This document shows, one piece after another, positions 37,801 to 49,650 of a stretch of DNA of 64,000 nucleotides. This DNA comes from Prostheceraeus crozeri (taxonomy: Eukaryota; Platyhelminthes; Polycladida; Euryleptidae). The stretch is from the NCBI GenBank assembly GCA_907163375.1, contig CAJQUW010001848.1, positions 67,501-131,500 of the forward strand, read 5' to 3'. The notes under the pieces were generated by a model. That model saw only the letters and a program-made list of their open reading frames with translations. It made no database searches and was not told the origin of the DNA. The first letter of the stretch is position 1, and every line of letters begins with the position of its first letter. The translations under genes were made by a program, and so were the position numbers.

Positions 37801-40800
37801 ATCGCCACACTTTTCCTAACATACCCATAATTGATTTTTTCATCATGCCCGCCGATAATCAATGAGAGAGATAGAGTGTGTTTTTTTTTATCCGCATCTA
37901 AAGCAAAAACAAAAACAAAGTGATCAAGACCGAGATCAAAAACTTTCGAATTCGGGTCTGTGTTGTAGTTATTTTACTACGTAGTTACGTAACACTTAGT
38001 TTTATTATATGTGTAGTATATTTCCTACGGTGTTTCAATTTCGTGTTGTATGAAAACGTCTCAAACTTTGAACTATTTCGTCTGCTCGTGAACTGATCGC
38101 ATTCAGCAGACGACCTCATAATTTGATATTACAAAGAAGAATCATCCAATGCACTTATCACCGACTAGCTTTTTCGTGTCAATCATGGTGCTATAATTTG
38201 ATACAACACTGTCATTCTAGAAGAAAAATCACTGTCAGACTTCATTGCAGACGTGCACTTTGCAAACTATTTATCAAGATCGGTTTGCAAACTTTTTAAA
38301 TTTAACATTAATACAGAAATAATATTTTCTGGAAGAATGATGTATGAAAATAATTAAAGAGAGAGGTTAAAGGAATGACTTGATTGGGCGTTTCCACAGC
38401 ATTCACATTTCACATCTATGGATGTATATTTATCGGATCGTTAAATAACGAGATGTTGACCAAAAAAAAAAAAATTAAATAGAATATGTGCCAATGCATG
38501 TGATCAGATATACAAATTTTATCCCAAATAAAAAATGTTTTAGATTCAAGAATCAATGATCGTTAAAGGAAACAAGGTCTTGAAACAATGCAAACAACAA
38601 GGTTTTGATGAAAATTGGTTATCACATGGAAATGGAGCACAGCTAGCAGAGCTTTATTTTTTTACTTTTCTCTTTTTACTTTCCGATCGCGGTCGCGGTT
38701 TCGCTCTCTTTCAGTTCCCTGGTAGGAAAAGAAAGCAATTTCGAACATTTGATAAAGTAAAAAACAAAGGAGAAGCGCTTCGTTGTTTTTAAAATAGCTT
38801 ATTCGTTCACAAGACTATCAATGACAATAAATTAATATCAGAAGATACAGCTTAGCGAGTCAGATTTTATCCTTTTACTGACTTTGCTTCTAATGTGTAT
38901 ACTCCTATATCCACCTGTCTATAAATTAAAGCAAATAATAAAAGCTCAATGCCAATCAAAAATTTTTTTTTCAAACTTGACAAATTCACCGCCGTCCAAT
39001 TTGATATACCTAGGTAAATCACCGTAGGTAACACCTAGGATAAGACTTACTAAACTTGGCCTCTAAACCTCTAAACTAAACCTCTAAACTTAGCAGGTAC
39101 CTGCCAATTTAGACATTCGTTCATAGTAAGTCTTATTATATCAATGCACAGCGTATCTGCAGAAGTGTATCTGCAGCCATAGCCTTCACGGTATATAACT
39201 TCATTTCTGATTAAATTTGAATTCACAAGTCAAAATGATTTCTACCAAATATTTCTAATAACTACTACCAATTCTATCTATCCTACAAACTCCTGATTTA
39301 TATTTATTTTGAAAGTAAGCATGACGCAGAGTTACTGTCACATCACTGATTAGACTTGAAATTCGATGTAATAATGCTGTGGAAAGTAGCGTAGTCCCCA
39401 ACAGTGATTTGATATTGATTTAACCATAAGCTAAGAATATACTTTTGATTGTAATTATGTAGACCAAATTAGACCTGTTATCGACAATGACAATGAATTC
39501 TGTGTTGCACTTTTTTGCATATTCTAATACGGATTCGGGGAAGTGCTGAACTTCTATGATTCAGACTATAGTAATGTTATGCAATATAACATATATGTTA
39601 TGAAATATTCTTATCGTGTTATTCTAGCATCTAGATAGATCAAGACAGCGGCTGCTCATGACTCGCGTCATTTATGCAGTACGCAACTGCAGTACGCAAC
39701 CTCGCATTTAAACCAGACATTAATGTCTCTAACATTTTCAAGTCCGGCCTGGCGTGTTATCTGACCGTCAACCTACAAATAGGAAAAATTTTACAAGGAT
39801 CACAAACACATCTATGATATCTTGTTCAAAATAGTGAATGAATTTCCTGAGCCACAGAGATAAATATCAAAAAGCTCGTATTGAGCACATGAGCACAACA
39901 TACAACATGCTCATAATGCTACTGCCAATATTACTCATAATACAAAACGATGACATACTGGCATTGAAGTCAGATATCTGGCAAAAAAGTATAGACTATT
40001 TCTCACAAAGCATTATCGAATTTATAATTTCAATGTAAATATACAGTTTTAATGACCTCCAATAATACATTTTTAGTATGAAGTTACAATTTTTTAGTCA
40101 TGCACTTAGTCAAAGATACAAAAAATACATAAATTTAGTAACATTTTACAAGCTACATATAATATGTAGGTTCTTATATGGAACTCATGGTTGAACTTTT
40201 TCAAAGCAAATAAATAGAAAAATGCAATTTGACAATGAGTTTATCATTGACAAAATTATTCAAATGGAAAGTTCATACTGTGAACATTCGCTCATATTTT
40301 TAATTGCTTATTCTCCATCCATCCCATTTTTAACATTGTTTGATCTTCAAACAAAGATATTTAATTTCAGCAAGTTTTACTTTCTATTTTGCCTTTTATA
40401 TAGCTGAAAGTTCTATTGACGACAATGTAAAAGTTGAAAGAATATTAAAGGAATAAAAACTGTCACACATTCGCTCGAGAAATTCCAACGTCAGAGAAAT
40501 AAAGAATTAAAAAGTCCGTCTGGAATGTGGGATATATTTTCTATCGTCTCAATTTCGTTAGGAGAAATTCAATGTCTTTTGAAGCATAAATTATAATGGA
40601 AAACAAATACAGAAGAAAAGCATAGCTATTGACTTTTCTCTTCGTAAATACCTGAATTATTCCACAATTTCGGCGAGTAAACACTTCTTGAATTTTGGAA
40701 TCTTTCTGTCTGTCGTGTTATTATTTGATTTTGAGACTCCTGTCGCCTTGAAATTTGCGCAGCGTTCAAGTACTACATACTGATTGTTCAAGTAAACAAT

Positions 40801-40977
40801 TAAATGTGTTAGTGGATAAGTCACTTGTGAGCATAAGGCATGAGCACATGACCCGATATAAGTTCAGTTCATTTTATTAATTCTTCTGTCATAGGTTATC
40901 CACATCTACCATACAACTGATGACAACTGATGTGTGGTGGTGAGGGTCTGATCCTGCCAACTGACACAGTCGCGTAA
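37801..40977. other. Gene-free stretch
   Basis: Holds an A run at about 38463-38473 and a short imperfect inverted repeat at about 39040-39140 (GATAAGACTTACTA against TAGTAAGTCTTAT) around a CTCTAAAC-type short direct repeat. No gene recognised. Confidence 0.4.
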
Positions 40978-41053
40978 GTGGCTCGTAGCTCAGTTGGTTA
41001 GAGGACAGGTCTAGTTATAACCTTGGTCGTAGGTTCGAATCCTACCAGCCGCA
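40978..41053 (+). tRNA. tRNA-like sequence, atypical or pseudogene
   Basis: A canonical D-arm/A-box (TAGCTCAGTTGGTTAGAGG) and a perfect T arm (GTAGG-TTCGAAT-CCTAC, B box) are present, and the ends pair over six positions (GTGGCT with AGCCGC, one G-T). The anticodon arm is odd. AGGT and ACCT pair but leave a nine-base loop (CTAGTTATA), and the seven-base alternative has no T at position 33. The anticodon therefore cannot be assigned. It is not part of the dispersed SINE family. It may be a tRNA gene with a short intron or insertion, or a decayed copy. Confidence 0.55.
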
Positions 41054-41805
41054 CATATTTTGCATGGCAGTTTGATCTATCGTTTATTTAATTCCATTGT
41101 TGTTAATATATATTGTAAACAATAAATGTAGAACATTTTTTTTCATTTAATTTATTTAATGAAAATATGAAATCTGATTTTAGTTTCAATCAAGTTGAAT
41201 TTGGCAGTGTTAGACTTGATAAGTTTCTCGGTGAGCAGGAAACGAAAGGAGTTATGTGAATTCAGTAGCCAGGCGAAAAAAACATCTACGAGTTTCCGTA
41301 TCTAGTGCCAACAACAGTTTCAATCTATTCATGGAAAATCCACCTATAAAGTCCAGCATCATTTTTTCAGTAAAATATGTCTAAGTATCGTTACAAGTCT
41401 ATGAGTTTGGCTGTTTCTCACATCGTTGGATCCCTTTAATCGTTGGAATGCATAATTGACATGGTGCTACATTGATTTTAAAGCAGGTCTACTCGTATAT
41501 TTAGTTTGCACTAAATTTTTCTCTCAACTGTACATTCTCATGTTTGGGGAGGCTTTCCCAATGCTTTACTCGATTAGGTCGGTACAGCCTCATCGTCTGA
41601 CAAAGAGTGGGTGGAGGAAAGGGGCCGAAACCATGCTTTTGGCAGGCACTGATTGCACTGCGATATTTCTCCTCGACAATAGCCACCCTGGAGTAATAGC
41701 AGCAACTAAACTTATCAATTAAGAAGTTTTTGCGAGTTTTATGATAAAACCACTGCAGTTGGAGTGACCGCATAAACTTCTGGCGCTTAATAACTCTAAA
41801 TGTAA
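41054..41805. other. Gene-free stretch before the minisatellite
   Basis: A plus-strand frame at 41456-41722 and an overlapping minus-strand frame that runs on into the minisatellite show no recognisable domain. Confidence 0.35.
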
Positions 41806-42570
41806 CTCTCTTGTCCAACGTTGAATCCTTCTTGTCAGAATTTGAATCTTTCTTATCAGACATTGAATCCCCCCTTGTTCGACATTGAATCCCTCTTATC
41901 CGACATTGAATCCCTCTTATCCGACATTGAATCTCTCTTGTCAGAATTTGAATCCTTCTTATCCGACATTGAATCCTTCTTGTCCGACATTGAATCCCTC
42001 TTATCCGACATTGAATCCCCCTTGTTCGACATTGAATCCCTCTTATCCGACGTTGAATCCCCCTTGTTCGACATTGAATCTCTCTTGTCCGACATTGAAT
42101 CCCCCCTTGTTCGACATTGAATCCCTCTTATCCGACATTGAATCCCCCTTGTTCGACATTGAATCCCTCTTATCCGACGTTGAATCCCCCTTGTTCCACA
42201 TTGAATCTCTCTTATCCGACGTTGAATCCCATTTTTCGACATTGAATCTCCCTTGTTCGACATTGAATCTCTCTTGTTCGACATTGAATCTCTCTTGTCC
42301 GACATTGAATCTCTCTTGTTCGACATTGAATCCCTCTTGTCCGACATTGAATCCCCCTTGTTCGACATTGAATCCCTCTTATCCGACGTTGAATCCCCCT
42401 TGTTCGACATTGAATCCCCCTTGTTCGACATTGAATCCCCCTTGTTCGACATTGAATCCCCCTTGTTCGACATTGAATCTCTCTTGTCCGACATTGAATC
42501 TCTCTTGTCCGACATTGAATCTCTCTTGTCCGACATTGAATCTCTCCTGTCCGACATTGAATCTCCATTG
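41806..42570. repeat. 21-bp minisatellite, about 36 units
   Basis: The unit is approximately CGACATTGAATCCCTCTTATC, with the end variable (CTTATC, CTTGTC, CCTTGTT). Unit variants are interleaved in higher-order blocks, for example alternating CCCTTGTTCGA and CTCTTATCCGA units. Because 21 is a multiple of three, long frames are open on both strands (LSDIESL heptads one way, MSDKRDS the other). This explains the apparent proteins of 100-230 aa here without invoking a gene. Edge units are the most diverged, as usual for unequal exchange. Confidence 0.9.
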
Positions 42571-43386
42571 TGTGTGAGAGTAAATAAATCTATAACAACA
42601 GCGACAAGAAATTGGAGAATTCCTTTATTGTCACTGATCTTTTTAACATTTCACTGTACTATTCTACCTAGAACAGCAACTCAAAACTAAAGAATCAATT
42701 CCTCGGAGCAGGAGTTTCTTTATTTACAGAAGTATCATAGTCAGGTTAGGCATAATGAAAAGATATTCGAAATTATGTTTTTCAATAATTCGCATTTTAA
42801 TTTATCCTGTATGCTCTACATTTGGAAACTGTATGCCGTAGCGGTTCGCTGATCCGAAACCAATGCAGTCATCATTCAATCAAAGTTTATATTTTCATCT
42901 CATTGAAACAACGAGGTAGCTCATTTCGACAGGAAGTGCATTTGAAGCCGTTTCTTCATCGCCTTCCTCCTCGTTCCAGTCAATTATGAAATAGCCCAAA
43001 TTATAGGAGACCTGTAGGACTGATTGCTTGCGGTGTTTCTGTTATCATCCATCAATTAGGTATAGACAATTGCTAATTGAGTAAAATGGAAAATTAACAA
43101 TAGCCGGAAGGTTAATATAGCTTCAAAACCATCTGTTTCCCTTTTTTGATTCAAATAATTGAAAGACGATTATTACGAGTATATTGCCTAATATAGGGTG
43201 ACAATGCTATGCATTAAAAGTCAAAGTTCGGTCAATTACAGATTATTTCTTTAACTCAGTAATACATGCAGTTGAATTCTCTTGTTGAAAGTTGTGCAGC
43301 GCATTTGATGGCTTCCAGTTAACTGAACAAGTGCATATCAATATGAAGTGAATTTGAGGGCATGAATTACTTACTTACTTGCTTAA
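42571..43386. other. Gene-free stretch
   Basis: No exon or repeat recognised. Confidence 0.4.
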
Positions 43387-44035
43387 TTACTCTTTGTTTA
43401 TTGTCTCTTCTTCCCTAGGTTTGAGGGTTGAACACTTGGGCTGTGTCGGTTGTTGGGATGGATGCGCCTTTTCCATTCTGTTTGGTCTTTGCTTCGATTG
43501 ATGTAGGAGCTCAAGATCTCTCTTGACATTGTGCCACCATCTCTTCCTTTGGCCACCTCTGATGTTCGGTACCGTCACTTCTCAAATCAAAATTCTCTCT
43601 GACCTCTTCAGGCCCGGCATCCGTAGCAGGTGACCAAACAAGTGCAAGCGATTTTGGCGGAGGACTGATTATAGGTCATGCAGGTGGAGCATGCCTCTCA
43701 ATTCGCGCATGGAGCGGCGTTCACGAAGTTTGATGGAACACATCCATCGGATGATAGCATTTTCATTTCTTGCCAGGCGTGTAAGGTCATCAACTTTTAT
43801 GGGCCATTTCTGCGACGCATGCAGTGAGACACTTCTGATACAGGCATTGTATACTTGACCCCTGCGCTTCAGCGAGATATTCTTGTTGGTGAGGACAGGT
43901 GCTTCTTATATAAGCTGATAAAGCCTCAAAACAACCTCCAGAATTCCCTAGTCTATCGCCCAGGTAACAGAAGTCATCAACCACTTCAATGGAGTCTTCG
44001 CCAATTACAATCTCACTGACCATTGCTTGAGACAC
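43387..44035 (-). pseudogene. LINE 3' end fragment (second family)
   Basis: The minus strand encodes IEVVDDFCYLGDRLGNSGGC at its start. In shifted frames it gives HLFGHLLRMPGLKRSERI, then GGQRKRWWHNVKRDLELLHQ and finally RMEKAHPSQQPTQPKCSTL. This order (FCYLGD, then a histidine-rich RMPG segment, then RRW-NVK-D, then the short C-terminus) is that of CR1/L2-like or related LINE ORF2 tails. Several frame changes are present. The 5' part is missing, consistent with incomplete reverse transcription. Confidence 0.7.
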
Positions 44036-44479
44036 GGGAAACTCTCCCCTACATCGCCGCCCGCCGGCACTTGAAACTTGGGTCTTTGCGGAGATTATTT
44101 ACAGCGCGGCATTCAGCAGTCAGTAGGAATGTATGAATTATTGCATCCAATATGCATGCATAATAGTAGGCTTGCACAAGTATTACAAAATGCGCCCAAC
44201 AAACAATCGTTTCATTAGGTTTACAAAATGATTCCAATTACATAAATATTTGCATCTTTAAAAGTAACAGATTTCAGTTTTGATCCAAAAGATTTTCATA
44301 TCATCCTCATTCGTTGTTATTCCACTGACCCAAGGTGCAAGACAAAGTAGCTCTATGCTTTCTTCCGATTTTTCTTATCTATCAGAAAAAAATGATAAGT
44401 TCATTCGCCACACCATCAGATTAAGAAAGTTTCAAAAATTTCAATTTCTTGCTGAATGAAAACATGACGTGCAACGCTC
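44036..44479. other. Gene-free stretch
   Basis: No feature recognised between the two LINE fragments. Confidence 0.35.
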
Positions 44480-45590
44480 AAGGCCGTGTGCCTGACGTAC
44501 ATCGATCTGGACCCCGCCCGGACCCGCATCGACTTCAAAATATTAGGCCCGGACCGGCCCGGGTGACAAAGTGAATCGTTTTGCGCACTTAATCCTTTAT
44601 GAAAGCATCAATTACGTTAGTTGAGTGTAATCGCCTTAAAGATCATTCTAAAAAGCCAATTATTGATTACATGATCCTGTGTTGTAGGGACCTATGTAAG
44701 CACTATTTGTAAGTAAATTGATTATTGTTGAGCTGCAAGGTGATTTTTAAACATTTCATACATAATCAAATTTTATTTGTTTTAAAAATTGTAACTTACA
44801 TGTAACGCGTTTGTGTAAATTGGATCTTATATATTCTGCGTCCGCGTCTGATTATTCCCAGTAGGTGGGGTCGGCGGCCCGAATCCTTGCGCCCAGAGGC
44901 TCCTGTCCAGAGCGTCCACTGAGTCCACTCGTAGTGTCATTAAATCCTTTTGTAAGCAGTCTATCCATATCAGTGCCATCTCATTCGGATCTCTCTCACT
45001 CTTTCCACAATAGGGGTCACTCAAGCTCCTTTCTTATCACTTCGCTTCTTACTCTGTCCTTTAGAGTTACTCCTCTGATTCTTCTTGGCATTCTCATTTC
45101 TGTCCTTTCCAGAAGTTGCTCCTCTTTCAAAGTCATCGTCCAACATTCTGAGCCATATAGAAATACTGGTCTGATCATCTCCTTGTACACTTTCGTTTTT
45201 ATTTTCCTTGACATCTTCTTATCGCACATGACTCCTGTCAGTTCTCTCCATTTTGTCCACACCGCCCTCACTCTGGCCTTGCCTGCCATCTTATATGTAC
45301 GTATCTTACATGACTACCATCTTGACTATACATCTTATATGATGTACCGATATATGATGATCGTCTATCGATTGTTGTTTATCGATATTGCTTTCATCTT
45401 ATTGCTTAAGAATCATCTTGATAAGCCATCAAATGAATTGATTCAGACACCTTGAATGATTCAATGAGGAAAATATTTTGACTTCAAACATAACAAATGT
45501 CAGCCCGGGTACATAATATTTGAGGCCCGGGTCCGAGATGAGACCGCGCACAAATGTGCGTCATAGGCTGTTATTCACGCTTGTGCATCC
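44480..45590. mobile_element. Possible hAT-like non-autonomous element
   Basis: Two GC-rich blocks face each other as imperfect inverted repeats: 44490-44575 (GACCCCGCCCGGACCCGC, then AATATTAGGCCCGG, CCCGGGTGACA) and 45497-45585 (TCAGCCCGGGTACATAATAT, GGCCCGGGTCC). The right block runs on to TGTGCATCCCTA. A GGGATGCAC-type end next to CCCGG-rich DNA is what I associate with hAT-type elements. The exact left end and the 8-bp target duplication could not be fixed. The LINE fragment at 44830-45289 lies inside. Confidence 0.4.
44830..45289 (-). pseudogene. LINE 3' end fragment (RTE-like tail)
   Basis: The minus strand gives VWTKWRELTGVMCDKKMSRK, KTKVYKEMIRPVFLYGSECW, ERTEMRMPRRIRGVTLKDRV and, after a frame change, DCLQKDLMTLRVDSVDALDR followed by a short proline-rich end (FGPPTPPTGN). 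This matches the usual tail of RTE-type and related RT proteins (W-ELTGVMCD, RPVLLYGSECW, RTEMRMLRW, then D---R--W). It is 5'-truncated and inactive. Confidence 0.78.
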
Positions 45591-46424
45591 CTATATTAGA
45601 GATTCATAAATAGTCGTATAATTTTGACTTGTATCTCCTTTTCAATGACTCATCAAATCACTTTTTCATCCAAAGTCAAAGAGAAAGAATCACGACGATT
45701 TTGACTATTTGGCCGATCGTTTTTCTTCCGTTCAACGATATTTCGACAGAGGACATTCAAAATGAATGCCAAATATGCAATTGGTTTTCATCAACTTTCA
45801 TTTCTTTTTATCCTAATCTTAAATATCTTCTTTATCCTTCCTTCTTCGTCAACAGCTTTCTTCTCGAGGGACTGATAAAAGAGATGTTTCATTTGCATCC
45901 CGGATTACGATCACCTCGGGCAAAGATTAAGAGTTCCATGTTACTGGCGCATCTGAATTGAAGAACCGGAAACATGTGCACTCGGGACATGCATGAATTC
46001 GAAAGCAGCCTAAACGGAGCGTCGAGCGCCTAAGGCGGATGCACATCAACATTCCTGCGAGAATGGGACTAAAAGTTCAAAGATTAAACGCCAACAAGGT
46101 CGAAATCTGTTTCCTAGCAATATACGAGCTCGTAGAATAACAAGTACTTAAATCTCGCTTGATATAACGGTTGTTGTTTGTTGAATTATTGTAGAAATTT
46201 ACTCAAAGATGACGACGAGAGAATCAATTCGACAAGTTTGCATTTAGCACTGCTTGGTTTCTCTGTTCGCTTAAATTTGCGGATATGTTGTTGTCAGATA
46301 TAGGACGTTCGAACAATTATAATACATGAGTAGAAAAATAACTATATTCAATCAGTGTAATTATGGGTCATCTCCCCCAGTAGTAAGGAAGTGACAAACA
46401 CCAGATAGCGCAAGATGGCCGCCA
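45591..46424. other. Flank of the large palindrome
   Basis: AT-rich DNA with no gene recognised. Composition changes abruptly at about 46370-46430, which I take as the approximate left limit of the palindromic element; the matching right limit is outside the window. Confidence 0.4.
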
Positions 46425-46860
46425 TCGCTGACGTCCCCCCTCCCCCTCCCCCCCTCTGGAACGGCAGAGTGTCGTGGTCGGCCGCCGTGGTGCTTCGAGT
46501 CTGACCCCCCCCCTCCCCTCCCCCCTGGAACGACAGAGGTTGTAGTCTGTCGTGGTGTGCCGACCAGGTTGGTTCACGTTCACAAAATGTTCGCTGACTC
46601 CCCCCCTCTGGAACGACAGAGTGTCGTGGTGGACTTGGGCGACCGCCAGGATTAGTCTTGAGGCTATAGTGTGTGATGTTTTTCGTGCAATCTGCTGAAT
46701 GTTGGGTTGTAAAATGGGCTGTTTCGAGTGGAAGGAGTGCTCGGATGAGAAAACGGAGGCCAGATTCGGATTCAGCGTGAAATTCTGCATCGGTATGGTG
46801 AATTTGAACGCCATCGGAGAGAAAAATTTTCGCTGACGTCCCCCCCCCCTCTGGACAGCT
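46425..46860. repeat. C-rich repeated modules at the outer edge of the element
   Basis: At least four copies of a module consisting of CTGAC(GT), a long run of C with a few T (near 46430, 46502, 46595 and 46833) and TCTGGAACGACAGAGTGTCG or a shortened form. Such strand-asymmetric C runs (G runs on the other strand) can form quadruplex or i-motif structures. They are interleaved with the degenerate direct repeats of the next entry. Confidence 0.65.
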
Positions 46861-47330
46861 CGCTTGGATTTTGGCTTCCAGTGAACGGATTTAGTCGTGC
46901 CATAGCTCGTTTGAAAGCTAAGAGTGAGACAAATTCACTGAAAGAATCGGCTTGTTCCTATCTGTCTTCGTTTAGATGTGAGACGCCATTTAAGATTTTG
47001 GGACATTGGCGAAAAACGACAGAGTTAGAATTTGGGACGTTTTGGGCTGTAGCTTCAAAACGAAGCATCGGATTGGAAAACGGATTTCAGATTTGGAATC
47101 AGCGTGAAATTCTCTCTCTGTATGGTGAGTTTCATGTCAATCGGAGTGTTTTAAAGTCAATCGGAGAGAAAAATTTTCAACATTTTTCGAAAAAACGAGT
47201 TAGAATTTTTGCGATGGCTGCCTACTGTAGAGCCAAAAGGAAGCATCGGATGGGAAAACGGAGGCCAGATTCGGATTCAGCGTCAAATTCTACATGGAAA
47301 TGGTGTATTTCCAGCTCAATAGGAGCACTA
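46730..47330. repeat. Degenerate direct repeats, about three units
   Basis: Three diverged copies share AAAACGGAGGCCAGATTCGG or AAAACGGATTTCAGATTTGG, followed by ATTCAGCGTGAAATTCT, a TATGGTGA-type segment and, in the first two, ATCGGAGAGAAAAATTTTC (near 46750, 47080 and 47255). A plus-strand frame of 161 codons (46881-47366) runs over them, but the copies are not in a common frame, so coding is doubtful. The right end of the window is the mirror of the second copy, showing that the palindrome reaches at least this far out. Confidence 0.6.
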
Positions 47331-47399
47331 GAACCGGAGATAGACGGGTTTTTAGTGTTTGGATGATGGGTATTACGTCATCAGCTGATCGCCACACAC

Positions 47400-47453
47400 T
47401 ATATAAGCTGGGAACCGACAGAGACTTGTCATTCAGACGAGAGATTGCCAACG
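47400..47453 (+). promoter_or_regulatory. TATA box and untranslated leader exon of the zinc-finger/coiled-coil gene
   Basis: TATATAAG at 47400-47407 is followed about 25-30 bp later by a plausible start site. The leader exon ends at AACG|GTAAGT (47453/47454), a strong 5' splice site. The matching acceptor TTTTTCGCTTCAG ends at 48478, two bases before the ATG. This gives a leader intron of about 1 kb inside the 5' untranslated region. Confidence 0.6.
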
Positions 47454-48480
47454 GTAAGTCGTCTCTCTGAGCTCCGATGATAGCTTCGGACATTCCAAAT
47501 CCCGAGTTTCTGTAAGAAACCGACTTAGAAAATTTCATTGCTGATATCAGCTAAGGCGTCAGACTTAGAGGTTCGCCAGGAGATGGCCTTCGTCTCCAGG
47601 CCATAAAAGACTTCAAAACTTTAAAGGCTTGTAACTTTCCTTCTACAAGTCCGTTTGACTTGATTCAAAAAAGGTTCGGTCGCTATTGACCTGCCCTAAG
47701 TGATAGACTACTTATAAAATTTCATAAGTAGTGCTAAAAATTTGAAAATTTTAAATTCACTATTTTTGGAGGTTTTCTGGAGTTTTCGACCCTGCTGAAG
47801 TCAATGAAAGCATTTTTAATGATGTCTGAGCCAGTCTTCTCATGGTATAAGCGACTTTTCACTGAAAGCGAGCAAGACACGGAGAGTTTTGCTGTAATAT
47901 TCCACTGACAGGGTGTTCCTTCGGGACGGCGGACGATGCCGTAGTGATAAGTGTGGCAAGGGAGTGTGTCATAGTTTAGACCGTAACCGCTGGGACAACT
48001 CATGTCTCATGTTGGGCATTTGACACAGTTCTCAACGTAGCACTTTGAACGCCAATCGGTTGAGTCTTAGCTATCTTGTCATGGGTGGCCTCTAAACATC
48101 TCCATTGCAAAACGCTGGTGAATCAAGCTCTCTACGGCTTGCTATCAAGCTGATCAAAGCAATAACTTGGGATGTTTCCTCAAGGTTTTCAAGTATGTAA
48201 GTTCAAATGTGCTATCAGATTTCAAATTTAACTAAGTCTAAGGCAGCTTTGAGGGGTTAGATCCCAGCTACTGTTGACTCGGCGTTGCTGTTACCACTTC
48301 GGGGCAGTGACAATGATGTCTTCAGCTGTAAATAGCGGGTATCGGGGAAGATCTCTCACTTCCCTAGTGATCAGTACAAGGCCTTCGGGCTGTCGACGGG
48401 ATCGAGTGCCACTCACTATACTCAAATATATCATTCCTCACTAAGTGTAAAATCATTGTTTTCCGTTTTTCGCTTCAGAA

Positions 48481-49650
48481 ATGCCGAAATACAATAATAT
48501 GAAGACCAGTTTCAAACTGTGTCAATGCCGGAAGGTATTCCGGGCTGACGCCTACAAGAAACACGCTTGCACTAACAAGAAACAGATAGGGGTCGCTCGC
48601 TACTATTGCGGAGCCCACAAAGTCAGTCGCTTAAGTGAGCGGCTGGAGGATTGGCACTCACAACACAGCGAGTGTCAAACAGGCGAAGTAGGCGAAGAAG
48701 AACGGAGTTCACTCTTCGCCACTGAGCTCCGTTCTTTGGAGCTACAATCTGCCAACGAGCAAGAACGGAGTTCACTCTTCACCACTGAGGCCACTGAGCT
48801 ACAATCCGCCATTGAAGCGATTGCCGCTATATCCTCACTTAGTAGCGAGAGCTCGCTGTCCAGCAGCGATAGTGAGGAGGAGGGAGAGCTACAGTCGCAA
48901 CCTATCGAGGACGTCGACCTCGATCGCGAGACCCCTACAGCCGTGACTGCGAGTGGAATTGCAACACAATGTCGCAATTTTGTCAAGCGCCCGCCGGTGA
49001 TCGCCGAACGGGATAGACTAAAGAAAGAGGTGGAGAAGTTGAAGGAGGAGGCCTTCTCATACAAGTCAAAGTATGAGGACCTAAAGAACGTGGCCGGAGA
49101 GATGAAGAAGGTGAAGGAGAGATTAAGCGAGCGGGATGGCGAGTTGGATCAGGAGAGGCTCAAGACTCTCGAGGGGAAAGCCAGAGAAGAGGCTTTGCTA
49201 GCAGAGAGGGAAAGTAGGGAGAAGGAGATACGAAGGTTGAAGGAGGAAGTGGAGAGACTCCGTGTGCAGATGGCTAAGGTGGTTGAGACGAATCACGAGC
49301 TGCACCGTTCGGCGCAGCTGGTGGATCGCGATCGAAGGGTGCGTTCCAGCCGTCTGCACATCCCTATTAGAAAGGGGAGAGTAGCAGAAACTCCTCTCTT
49401 GTACGAGCGTGGAAGAGGGGAGAAATGCTACTCTCGGGTGAAGAAAGGGGTGGAGTGTCTACACTTCACCTTCGATCATCGTGATCCGATCTTGAATTTC
49501 CTTTATGAGGAAGCGTCCGAGAAGATCTGTAAGTAAAAATGACTAAATTAAAATGTAAGATGATAACTCACTACTTCTTTCTTTACAGACATCCAAGAGA
49601 AGCGACCACCCGCCCCGTTACCGGAGCCGCAGTCGAAACATCAAGCCTGA
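48481..49650 (+). CDS. Zinc-finger and coiled-coil protein, left arm (two coding exons)
   Basis: A 369-aa protein of unknown family. Coding exons are 48481-49528 and 49589-49650, joined across a 60-bp GTAAGT...TTTACAG intron. The N-terminus has two Cys/His clusters: C14-x-C16-x11-H28-x-C30, then C43-x2-H46 and H59-x2-H62-x2-C65, which look like C2HC-type zinc sites. Residues 66-140 are acidic and serine-rich with a duplicated ERSSLF-TE motif. About 180-285 is a strong coiled coil with charged heptads (EVEKLKEEAF, EEVERLRVQMAKV). The C-terminal part is conserved-looking (GEKCYSRVKKGVECLHF), and the second exon supplies a proline-rich tail. The start is the first ATG after the leader acceptor. 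The end overlaps by 10 bp, tail to tail, with the 130-aa gene on the other strand. It could be a DNA-binding or structural protein; function is unknown. Confidence 0.7.

Noticed and set aside
41806-42570. CRISPR array
   Set aside because: The repeat is directly tandem with no unique spacers, and the DNA is animal. The minisatellites at 53590-58030 fail for the same reason.
41821-42690. Long proteins made of LSDIESL or MSDKRDS repeats on both strands
   Set aside because: They follow from a 21-bp repeat unit without stops in several frames. Both strands and more than one frame are open, so no single frame is favoured.
46881-47366. 161-aa frame across the degenerate repeats
   Set aside because: The repeat copies are not in a common frame, and a TATA box and leader exon lie at or just past its end. 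I could not support it as a gene.
48675-49064. 129-aa serine-rich frame opposite the coiled-coil gene (and its right-arm copy at 62740-63135)
   Set aside because: It is the antisense shadow of the acidic/serine and coiled-coil codons. The spliced gene on the other strand explains the region.
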